Source of the DNA: Thermaceae bacterium
GTDB taxonomy: Bacteria > Deinococcota > Deinococci > Deinococcales > Marinithermaceae
Length of the DNA: 8,071 nucleotides
Assembly (NCBI GenBank): GCA_027023345.1
Contig: JALVVO010000141.1
Coordinates: forward strand, 2,996 to 11,066
Direction of reading: 5' to 3'
This document shows, one piece after another, positions 1-7,405 of the stretch; position 1 is the stretch's first letter, and the number at the start of each line of letters is the position of its first letter. The notes under the pieces are model-generated. The model was given only the letters and a program-made list of their open reading frames with translations, was not told the origin of the DNA and did not search any database. The translations under genes and the position numbers were made by a program.

Positions 1-1251
1 CTCCTGGAGCCGGAGGTAGAGCACCGGCATCTCCTCGGCGGGGTCGCCGACGACGAGGGCGAAGTCGGAGGCGAGCAGGTCGGCGAAACTCGCTGCCGGC
101 AGGGCGCTCGCCGGGTGACGGGTGGCGTTTTCGAAGCCGTAGTGCTCGGTCTTAAGCTGCCGGGCAGCCTCAGCGAAGGCGTAGCCTTCCTCCATCGTCC
201 CGTCGGCGGCGAGGTAGAGCCCGAAGGCCTCGGGCTTCGTGCCGCCGAGCCGCGACCGAAGGTAGTCCGCCGCCTCCTCGAAGCTCACCTCCACGAGCTC
301 GCCGTCCTTGCGGAGGAGGGGCCGCTCTAGGCGCCCTTCCTTGGTCCAGCCGTGGCCGAAGCGGGCGGCGTCGGAGATCCAGATCTCGTTGGTCTCGGGG
401 TGCTCCCGAGCCCGGATGCGCTCGATCCGCCCCGAGCGGCTGTCCACCCAGATCGCGCTCATGGCGGCGTCGGTGAGGTCGAAGGTGGGGGTCTTCTCGA
501 ACTCCCAGTTGCGGGCCCGGAAGCGCGCGGTGAGGTCAAGGAGCGCTCCCACCGGGCAGAGGTCGGTGATGTTGCCGGAAAAGCCCGTGGGAAGCGGCCA
601 CTCCTCGCTTCCGATGAAGGTGTGGTTGCCCCGCTCGATGAAGTCGAGGACCTCTTCCCCGGGGATCTCCTCGAAGTAGCGGACGCAGCGCTTGCAGTGG
701 ATGCAGCGCTCGCGGTCGAGAATGATGAACTCGCTGAGCTTGTGGTGCTTGTCGGCGTGGCGCTTGGTGAACTCGAAGCGGGAGTAGAGGACCTTCTTCA
801 GGCCGTTTTGGGCCTCGGTGTAGTACTTCTCGAAGAGGCCGTACTCGTACGCCCGGTCCTGGAGCTCGCAGGCGCCGCCCTTGTCGCAGGTGGGGCAGTC
901 CAAGGGGTGGTTCTCCAGGGTGAACTCGACCATCCCGGCCTGGGCCTTCTTGACCTCGTCGGCCAGGGTATCCACCACCATCCCCTCGGAGACCCGGGTG
1001 GTGCAGGCGGCCATGAGCTTGGGGAACCAGAAGATCTTGGGGCGCCCGTCCTCGTCCTTGATCCACTCGCCGTCCGGCCCCTTCCTCGGCGTCCCCACCT
1101 TGACCAGGCACATCCGGCAGGCGCCGATCGGCGAGAGGTGCCGCTCGCTGCAGAAGTAGGGGATGTCGTAGCCGGCGTGGAAGACGGCGTCGAGGACCGA
1201 GGTGCCCTCGGGGACCTCGATTTCCCGGTCGTTGATCCTCAGCTTCACCAT
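1..1251 (-). CDS. nuoG: NADH-quinone oxidoreductase subunit G (NuoG/Nqo3), partial, lacks the N7 cluster ligands
   Basis: This is the largest peripheral-arm subunit of complex I, which passes electrons from NuoF towards the quinone site. It starts at ATG 1251-1249, after a GGGGGTAGG ribosome site and 3 bases past the nuoF stop. It runs off the left edge with 417 codons visible; Thermus Nqo3 is about 780 residues. Seen: an N-terminal 2Fe-2S ferredoxin domain with Cys34, Cys45, Cys48 and Cys83 (N1b). His115, Cys119, Cys122 and Cys128 form the His/Cys 4Fe-4S site. Cys183, Cys186, Cys189 and Cys232 form a further 4Fe-4S site. The molybdopterin-oxidoreductase-like domain follows from about residue 245. 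Odd: the four N7 ligands of Thermus Nqo3 (from memory Cys256, 259, 263, 291) fall at Asp258, Asp261, Ser265 and Ser293 with the same +2 offset as the N4-type site, so N7 cannot be bound in the usual way. Family assignment is certain; the C-terminal half is unseen. Confidence 0.97.
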   Translation of the reverse strand, partial: MVKLRINDREIEVPEGTSVLDAVFHAGYDIPYFCSERHLSPIGACRMCLVKVGTPRKGPDGEWIKDEDGRPKIFWFPKLMAACTTRVSEGMVVDTLADEVKKAQAGMVEFTLENHPLDCPTCDKGGACELQDRAYEYGLFEKYYTEAQNGLKKVLYSRFEFTKRHADKHHKLSEFIILDRERCIHCKRCVRYFEEIPGEEVLDFIERGNHTFIGSEEWPLPTGFSGNITDLCPVGALLDLTARFRARNWEFEKTPTFDLTDAAMSAIWVDSRSGRIERIRAREHPETNEIWISDAARFGHGWTKEGRLERPLLRKDGELVEVSFEEAADYLRSRLGGTKPEAFGLYLAADGTMEEGYAFAEAARQLKTEHYGFENATRHPASALPAASFADLLASDFALVVGDPAEEMPVLYLRLQE

Positions 1252-1254
1252 CGC

Positions 1255-2577
1255 CTACCCCCAGCGGCTCCCTGCCTGCACCGCGCAGGACCCCTTCTCG
1301 ATGTGGTGCTCGAACTCGTGGCGGAAGTGGCGGAGCGCCCCCCGGACCGGCCAGACGGCGGCGTCGGCCAGGGGGCAGAAGCTCTTGCCCTCGATGTTGT
1401 CGAGGAGGTCCTCGATGAGCTCGATGTCGCCGGGCTTGCCCTGGCCGCGCTCGAGCTGACCGAGGAGCTTGACCAGCCAGCCCGCCACCCCCTCGCGGCA
1501 GGGGGTGCACTTGCCGCAGGACTCGTGGGCATAGAAGCGCACCAGGTTCCAGATCACGTCCACCACGCAGACCGACTCGGGGATCAGGATCACCCCCCCG
1601 GTGCCGAGCATGCTGCCCTTTTCCTGCAGGTGCTCGAAGTCCATCGGGGTGTCGAGGATCTCGTCGGTAAAGGGCAGCATCGGGGTAGAAGAACCCCCGG
1701 GGATGATCGCCTTGATGGGCTCCTTTACCCCGCCCGCCCAGTCGAAGATGAGCTCGCGGAAGGTGGTGCCCATGGGGAGCTCGTAGACCCCGGGCCGCTT
1801 CGCCGGCCCGGAGACCTGGTAGAGCTTCATCCCCTTGGACTTGTCGTAGCCCATCTGGGCGAACCAGTCGGCGCCCCGGACAACGATGTGGACCACGCTC
1901 GCGATGGTCTCGACGTTGTTGATGGTGGTGGGCTTGCCGAACAGGCCCTTTTGCGCCGGGAAGGGGGGCTTCAAGCGTGGGTTCGCCCGGAGCCCCTCGA
2001 GCGAGTTCATCAGCGCCGTCTCCTCGCCGCAGATGTAGGCCCCGGCGCCGCGGTGGACGTAGAGGTCGAAGTCGAAGCCCGAGCCGAAGAGGTTCTTGCC
2101 CAAATACCCCCGGGCGTAGGCCTCCTCGATGGCGGCGATCAGGCGATCGTAGGCCCGCCGGTACTCGCCGCGGATGTAGATATAGCCCTTGGTGGCGCGG
2201 ATCGCGTAGCCGGCGATGATCATCCCCTCGATCGCCTGGTGGGGGTCGTCCTCGAGGATGTAGCGGTCCTTGAAGGAGCCGGGCTCGGACTCGTCGGCGT
2301 TCATGATGATGTAGTGCTGCTTCCCGTCGTCCTTGGGCATGAAGGACCACTTGAGCCCGGTGGGGAAGCCGGCGCCGCCGCGGCCCCGGAGCCCCGAGCG
2401 CTTCACCTCCTCGATGACCTCGTCAGGAGTCATCTGGGTGAGCGCCTTCCTCGCCGCCTCGTAGCCCCCGTGGGACAGGTAGTAGTCGAGGGCGTGGGAG
2501 CCGGGCTTGCCCACATGGGCGTAGAGCGTCCGCTCGAAGCGGGGGTCGTGGCCGGATACGATGGGACCCTCGCTCAT
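1255..2577 (-). CDS. nuoF: NADH-quinone oxidoreductase subunit F (NuoF/Nqo1), NADH- and FMN-binding
   Basis: This is the entry point of complex I: it oxidises NADH through FMN on the cytoplasmic tip of the peripheral arm. The 440-residue length matches Thermus Nqo1 (about 438). Seen: the glycine-rich nucleotide segment GLRGRGGAGFPTGLKW at 62-77, the NADESEPGSFKDR stretch at 93-105, and the CGEET FMN-contact motif at 183-187. The ESCGKCTPCREG signature gives Cys354, Cys357 and Cys360, with Cys401 as the fourth ligand of 4Fe-4S cluster N3. All are shifted by one from my memory of the Thermus numbering. The ATG (2577-2575) overlaps the nuoE stop by 4 bases (ATGA) and follows a strong GGGAGGAGG site, so translation is probably coupled to nuoE. 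No key residue appears to be missing. Confidence 0.98.
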   Translation of the reverse strand: MSEGPIVSGHDPRFERTLYAHVGKPGSHALDYYLSHGGYEAARKALTQMTPDEVIEEVKRSGLRGRGGAGFPTGLKWSFMPKDDGKQHYIIMNADESEPGSFKDRYILEDDPHQAIEGMIIAGYAIRATKGYIYIRGEYRRAYDRLIAAIEEAYARGYLGKNLFGSGFDFDLYVHRGAGAYICGEETALMNSLEGLRANPRLKPPFPAQKGLFGKPTTINNVETIASVVHIVVRGADWFAQMGYDKSKGMKLYQVSGPAKRPGVYELPMGTTFRELIFDWAGGVKEPIKAIIPGGSSTPMLPFTDEILDTPMDFEHLQEKGSMLGTGGVILIPESVCVVDVIWNLVRFYAHESCGKCTPCREGVAGWLVKLLGQLERGQGKPGDIELIEDLLDNIEGKSFCPLADAAVWPVRGALRHFRHEFEHHIEKGSCAVQAGSRWG

Positions 2578-3119
2578 GCCTCCTCCTCCCTAACGTGGTG
2601 ACCGCAGGAGCCGGGGAGCTCGATCTCCTCGAGGGGCTTCCCCGCCCGAAGGCCCTCGAGCAGGGCCTTCAGGCGCTCCTTGGTGACGCACTCGACGTAG
2701 GGCTCGTCGTTGACCTGGACCACCGGGCCGACGTGGCAGGCCCCCAGGCACTCCACCTTCTGGATGGAGAAGAGCCCGTCCGGGGTCACCTCGCCGGGCC
2801 CGATCCCGAGCTCGGCCCGGAGCGTGTCCCAAAGCTCCTCGGCACCGGCGAGCTTGCAGGAGAGGGTGGCGCAGACCTGGAGGTGGTACTTGCCGGTGGG
2901 GACCGCCTGGTAGTAGGAGTAAAAGCTCATCACCCCGCGTACCTGGGTGGGGGTGGTCCCCACGAGCTCGGCGATCTCGCGGATCCGCTCCTCGCTTACG
3001 TAGCCCTCCTCCTGCTGGACCTTCCGGAGCAGCGGCATCACCGCCGCCCGGCGGTTTTCCGGGGGGTAGTTTCGGAAGACGATCTCGAGCCAGTCCTGTT
3101 TGTCGTCAAAGAACCCCAT
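2574..3119 (-). CDS. nuoE: NADH-quinone oxidoreductase subunit E (NuoE/Nqo2), 24-kDa 2Fe-2S subunit
   Basis: This thioredoxin-fold 2Fe-2S subunit pairs with NuoF in the NADH dehydrogenase module. It carries cluster N1a, which sits off the main electron chain next to FMN. The protein is 181 residues, the same length as I remember for Thermus Nqo2. Seen: a helical N-terminal half (about 10-70), then Cys83 and Cys88 (QVCATLSC), and Cys124 and Cys128 (VECLGACHVG). These are the four N1a ligands at the same numbers as in Thermus. Cys144 and Cys172 are also present; I recall that the equivalent pair in the Thermus structure was described as a disulfide near N1a. The ATG at 3119-3117 lies 6 bases after the nuoD stop, with AGGTGAT upstream as ribosome site. 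The stop overlaps the nuoF start. Confidence 0.97.
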   Translation of the reverse strand: MGFFDDKQDWLEIVFRNYPPENRRAAVMPLLRKVQQEEGYVSEERIREIAELVGTTPTQVRGVMSFYSYYQAVPTGKYHLQVCATLSCKLAGAEELWDTLRAELGIGPGEVTPDGLFSIQKVECLGACHVGPVVQVNDEPYVECVTKERLKALLEGLRAGKPLEEIELPGSCGHHVREEEA

Positions 3120-3125
3120 CGCCGA

Positions 3126-4312
<1,187 letters not shown>

Positions 4313-4316
<4 letters not shown>

Positions 4317-4906
4317 CGCCGCTCCCCCTTCCTCCGGCCGCCGCGCCAGCCGGTAAGGCCCTTGTCCTTGCCCCGAAGCCCCGCGCGGAAGGACTCGGGG
4401 TCGATGTAGCGCCCGTCGTTGAAGAGCGTCGGGGTCTCGCCCAGGGGATGGTCCTTCCGGAGGGGATGCCCCTCGGCGTCCTCCGGCAGGAGGATCCGCC
4501 TCAGGTCGGGGTGCCCCTCGAAGACGAGGCCGAAGAGGTCGTAGACCTCGCGCTCGGGAAAGTTCGCGCTGGGCCAGAGGTCGGTCACGGTGGGGAGGCG
4601 GGGCTTGGCCTCGGGCACGTAGACCCGGGGGTAGATCCGGCTGCCGTCGCCGTCCTTAAACCCCGGCATGCTGACGAGCTCGTAGATCACCGCGAAGCGC
4701 TCGGGGTGTTGCCAGGGGGTGCCCTCGGGGTAGTCCTTGTAATCCACGCCGATCACGTCGGCGAGGTAGTTAAACCCCATCTCCTTGAAAGCCCCCATGT
4801 GGACCTTGAACTCGGCTAGCGGCAGCACCAGGTGCAAGAGCCCGTGCTCCTCACGGACCGGGATGCCCTTTTCCTCGGCGTAGGCTTTCGCTTGGTCCCT
4901 CCGCAC
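4313..4906 (-). CDS. nuoC: NADH-quinone oxidoreductase subunit C (NuoC/Nqo5), 30-kDa subunit
   Basis: This cofactor-free structural subunit of the peripheral arm contacts NuoD and NuoG. Seen: the 30-kDa family signature EREVYDLFG at 118-126, followed by EGHPDLRRILLPEDAEGHPLRKDHPLGE at 130-157, which is diagnostic. A conserved FNYLADVIGVDY segment lies at 45-56. The start is GTG 4906-4904, one base after the nuoB stop, with AAGGGGG at 4913-4919 as ribosome site. The length of 197 residues is slightly less than I recall for Thermus Nqo5 (about 207). The shortfall is at the C-terminus, where a Gly/Arg-rich end (GWRGGRRKGERR) replaces a longer basic tail. The stop overlaps the nuoD GTG by 4 bases. 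Confidence 0.96.
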
Positions 4907-4907
4907 G

Positions 4908-5437
<530 letters not shown>

Positions 5438-5441
<4 letters not shown>

Positions 5442-5821
5442 CCGCGGTCCCTCCTCCCCTTGGGTAGCATCTCCATCGTTCCCTTCTTCCACTCGTAGAA
5501 AAGCCCGGCCAAAAGCGCCAGGACGAAAAAGAGCGCGGCGGCGTAGCCGGCCAGGCCGAGCTTCTTCGCGCTCACCGCGTAGGGCCAGAGAAAGGCGACC
5601 TCGACGTCGAAGAGGAGGAAGAGCAGGCCCACGGCATAGAAGTGCGCGGGGAAGCGCCGGGCGTAGCCCATGGGCTCGTTCCCCGACTCGTAGGCGACGA
5701 GCTTTTCCTCGCTCGGCCGCTTGGGGCCGAAGAGGTAGCCAATAAGCAAAAGCGCCACCCCGATGAGAGCGGCGATCGCGAGGTAGATGAGCGCGTTCAG
5801 ATACTCGACGAGCGGATCCAT
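5438..5821 (-). CDS. nuoA: NADH-quinone oxidoreductase subunit A (NuoA/Nqo7), membrane subunit
   Basis: This small membrane subunit sits at the junction of the peripheral and membrane arms of complex I. Its 127 residues show three hydrophobic helices at about 7-31, 60-83 and 88-110. A cytoplasmic loop carries the conserved YESGNEP (44-50), and helix 2 carries FDVEVAFLWPYAVSA (71-85), with Asp72 and Glu74 conserved. The ATG at 5821 is chosen because a perfect GAGGAGG lies 5 bases upstream and because the family begins here. An upstream in-frame ATG at 5914 would add 31 residues unlike any NuoA and would run through the leader hairpin. It is the first gene of the nuo operon. The charged C-terminal tail (about 112-127) is a little longer than in Thermus. 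Confidence 0.96.
5449..5459 (-). promoter_or_regulatory. Shine-Dalgarno site deciding the nuoB GTG start
   Basis: Read on the minus strand this is GGGGAGGAGGG, about 7-8 bases before GTG 5441-5439. It lies inside the end of nuoA and supports the GTG over the ATG at 5492, whose product would carry 17 non-homologous residues. Confidence 0.8.
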
Positions 5822-5826
5822 ACCGG

Positions 5827-5833
5827 CCTCCTC
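5827..5833 (-). promoter_or_regulatory. Shine-Dalgarno site deciding the nuoA start
   Basis: On the minus strand this is GAGGAGG, with 5 bases to ATG 5821-5819. It fixes the short 127-residue form of NuoA, in agreement with family alignment. Confidence 0.85.
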
Positions 5834-5846
5834 GTGACCAGCTTCA

Positions 5847-5870
5847 CTTGGCGGGGCGCGTTCCGCCAAG
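5847..5870 (-). promoter_or_regulatory. Perfect 8-bp inverted repeat in the nuo operon leader
   Basis: CTTGGCGG (minus strand, 5870-5863) and CCGCCAAG (5854-5847) are exact complements separated by the 8-base loop AACGCGCC. The element sits between the upstream terminator-like hairpin and the nuoA ribosome site, 26 bases before the start codon. It has no T-run after it, so it does not look like a terminator. It could be a leader RNA hairpin or a dimeric regulator's operator. It does not resemble the Rex operator consensus. A weak TAAGAT -10-like hexamer lies upstream (5890-5895), but I see no matching -35, so I do not call a promoter. The structure is certain; the function is unknown. Confidence 0.45.
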
Positions 5871-5901
5871 GTTCCCGAAGTCCTCACCCATCTTAAGGAG
5901 A

Positions 5902-5926
5902 GGGAGGGGGCCATTCGCCCCCTCCC
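5902..5926 (-). terminator. GC-rich hairpin, probable terminator of the small upstream gene
   Basis: GGGAGGGGGC pairs perfectly with GCCCCCTCCC (10 bp, 5-base loop). On the minus strand it begins 3 bases after the stop codon of the 88-residue gene and is followed by TCTCCTT, a poor but pyrimidine-rich tail. On the plus strand the tail is not T-rich either. Position and strength suggest intrinsic termination separating the small gene from nuoA; leaky read-through is possible. Confidence 0.6.
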
Positions 5927-5929
5927 AGC

Positions 5930-6196
5930 TCACCTTTCGATGCGCATCCCGCTGCTCTTTTTCGTCCGGCCCTCGGCGCGCTCGACCTCGCCCCCCAAAA
6001 GGCCCATCCAGACCAGGGTGGTGCCGTCGGGCTCGAAGCGAAGGGGGCGGACCCGCTGGCTGCGGACGGCCTCGCCGCCCCGGGCGCGCGCCTTCTTCAG
6101 CGCCTCCTCCTCGCTCTCGGCGGCGACCAGGTAGACCGCCTCGACGCGGCCCGGCCCCTCGGCGGAGAGCTCGTTGGTGACCAGGAAGAGCTTCAT
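5930..6196 (-). CDS. Small hypothetical protein, 88 residues
   Basis: I do not recognise this protein. It starts MKLFLVTNEL and ends KKSSGMRIER. Its composition suggests a soluble alpha/beta fold: strand at about 1-8, strand about 18-26 (VEAVYLVAA), a charged helix about 27-41 (SEEEALKKARAR), then a strand around FEPDGTTLVWMG and a basic tail. There is no signal peptide, membrane helix or cysteine. ATG 6196 is preferred over an in-frame ATG at 6274, which lies inside the divergent methyltransferase gene. No Shine-Dalgarno is seen; a TAGACT hexamer 7 bases upstream suggests a leaderless transcript. A strong hairpin follows the stop. Base composition matches the neighbours, which supports a real gene. 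It points the same way as nuo but is separated from it by the hairpin, so a role with complex I is only a guess from position. Confidence 0.7.
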   Translation of the reverse strand: MKLFLVTNELSAEGPGRVEAVYLVAAESEEEALKKARARGGEAVRSQRVRPLRFEPDGTTLVWMGLLGGEVERAEGRTKKSSGMRIER

Positions 6197-6203
6197 ACCC
6201 CAA

Positions 6204-6209
6204 AGTCTA
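6204..6209 (-). promoter_or_regulatory. Candidate -10 element for the small gene (leaderless arrangement)
   Basis: TAGACT on the minus strand fits the TANNNT pattern and ends 7 bases before ATG 6196. Transcription would then start at or next to the A of the start codon. Leaderless transcripts of this layout are common in Deinococcus-Thermus. The -35 at 17-base spacing (ATGCCC) matches TTGACA at only 3 of 6 positions, so this is tentative. Confidence 0.35.
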
Positions 6210-6230
6210 CTCGCGTGCGATCCTAGGGGC

Positions 6231-7387
6231 ATGCTGCGGGCGGTCCTGAAGCCGGGCAAGGAGAAGAAGGTCAAGAACTTCTATCCCACCGTCTACGCCG
6301 ACGAGCTCGCCGAGCTCCCGGACGAGGAAGGGGTGGCCCGGCTCTTCTCCGCGGAGGGTGAGCCCCTGGGCGTCGGCTACCTGGAACCCAAAGCCCGCGC
6401 CGCCCTGCGGCTTTACCGCTTTGACCTGGGCCCGCTGGACCCGGACTTTTTCCGGACGCGGATCGAGGCCGCCGCCCGCCGCCGCGCGGGGCTCGGCCCC
6501 CACCACCGCCTGATCCACGCCGAGGCCGACGGGTTCCCCGGCCTGGTGGTGGACCGCTTCGACCGGGCCCTCTTGGTGCAGGTGCGCACCCGGGGCGCCT
6601 GGGCGCTCAAGGACCGCTGGCTCCCGGCGCTCCGGTCGGCGACCGGCGCGAGCGCCGCCCTCCTCGTCCCCACCGAGTACGCCCGGCGCGCGGGGCTCGA
6701 GCTCAAACCCCGCGCGCTCTGGGGCGAGGTGCCCGAACGCCTCGTGGTCGAGGAGGACGGGATCGTCTTCGAGATCCCCCTGGCCCTGGCCCAGACCAAG
6801 GGCTTCTACCTCGACCAGCGGGAGAACCGGAGGCTTTTCGAGGCCGAGGTACGCCCCGGGGAAGCGGTGCTCGACGTCTACAGCCACGTCGGGGGCTTCG
6901 CCCTCCGGGCCGCGCGAAAGGGGGCGCGGGCGCTGGCGGTGGACCGGGACCTCGCCGCCCTCGGGGTCCTCGACCGCGCGGCCCAAAAGCTCGGGGTTTC
7001 GGTGGACGTCCGCTCCGGGGACGCCCCCGCCGTCCTCGCCGCGCTCGTCGCCGAGGGCCGCCGCTTCCACCGGATCGTCCTCGACCCCCCGGCCCTCGCC
7101 AAGAGCCCCCGCGACCTGCCCCGCGCCAAACGCCTCTTCGCCGAGCTCCTGGGGCACGCCTTCCGGCTCCTCGAGCCCGGGGGCGGGTCTGGGTCTCCTC
7201 CTGCAGCTACTACGTCAAGGAGGCCGACCTCCTCGAGGCCGCCCGCCGCGCGGGCGCCGACGCCCGGACCCGCTTCCGGGTGGTGCGGATCACCCACCAG
7301 CCCGAGGACCACCCCTGGGTCGCCCAGGTGCCCGAGACCCTCTACCTGAAGACCCTGGTGCTCGAGCCCTACCCCCTCGCCCCCTGA
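6231..7387 (+). pseudogene. RlmI-like 23S rRNA (cytosine-C5) methyltransferase (COG1092 type), interrupted by one frameshift
   Basis: This is a SAM-dependent methyltransferase of the RlmI/RlmO kind, which methylates cytosine in 23S rRNA. From ATG 6231: a PUA-like RNA-binding domain (about 1-68, MLRAVLKPGKEKK); a central domain with HAEADGFPGLVVDRF (96-110); a linker AQTKGFYLDQRENR (187-200); SAM motif I VLDVYSHVGGFALRAA (213-228); the AVDRD acidic residue (236-240); and motif IV VLDPPALAKS (283-292). After Gly318 (codon 7182-7184) the frame drifts into unrelated Ser/Pro/Arg-rich sequence ending at 7349. The -1 frame from 7184 instead gives RVWVSSCSYYVKEADLL and continues to TGA 7385-7387. This restores the SCS motif with the probable catalytic Cys325 and a total of 385 residues, normal for the family. 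One missing base in or beside the GGGGG run at 7179-7183 explains everything. It could be a sequencing error, a real mutation or, less likely, recoding. Confidence 0.88.
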
Positions 7388-7394
7388 AGGGGGC
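7379..7394 (+). other. Short perfect hairpin spanning the methyltransferase stop codon
   Basis: GCCCCC and GGGGGC form a 6-bp perfect stem around the tetraloop TGAA, so the stop codon TGA lies in the loop. No T-run follows, and the next gene starts 11 bases later. It may be a weak pause or terminator, or chance in GC-rich sequence. CATAGT (7394-7399), ending 6 bases before the next ATG, is a possible -10 but matches TATAAT at only 4 of 6 positions. Confidence 0.3.
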
Positions 7395-7405
7395 ATAGTG
7401 GAGGC

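Noticed and set aside
536..2350. A 604-codon minus-strand frame overlapping nuoF and nuoG in another phase
   Set aside because: The translation is Arg/Pro/Gly-rich and shifted relative to the clearly homologous nuoF and nuoG frames, so it is a phase shadow.
352..2601. A 749-codon open frame on the plus strand opposite nuoF and nuoG
   Set aside because: It is antisense to two certain genes. Its product is low-complexity Val/Leu/Gly/Glu-rich sequence with no motif, as expected from the complement of GC-biased codons.
5442..5492. N-terminal extension of nuoB from ATG 5492
   Set aside because: It adds 17 residues with no family counterpart, lies wholly inside nuoA and ignores the strong ribosome site before GTG 5441.
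5890..5895. TAAGAT as a nuo promoter -10
   Set aside because: No acceptable -35 is found at 16-18 bases, and that region is inside the terminator-like stem, so the evidence is too weak to call it.
5822..5914. N-terminal extension of nuoA from ATG 5914
   Set aside because: It would run through the leader hairpin and into the terminator loop, and it is unlike any NuoA. The GAGGAGG site marks ATG 5821.
6207..7157. Minus-strand frames opposite the methyltransferase
   Set aside because: They have no motif, and the plus strand encodes a clear SAM-methyltransferase with ordered motifs.
7218..7233. AGGAGG-CCGA-CCTCCT stem as a frameshift-stimulating structure
   Set aside because: It is about 30 bases past the shift point, farther than usual, and such short GC stems are common in this sequence.
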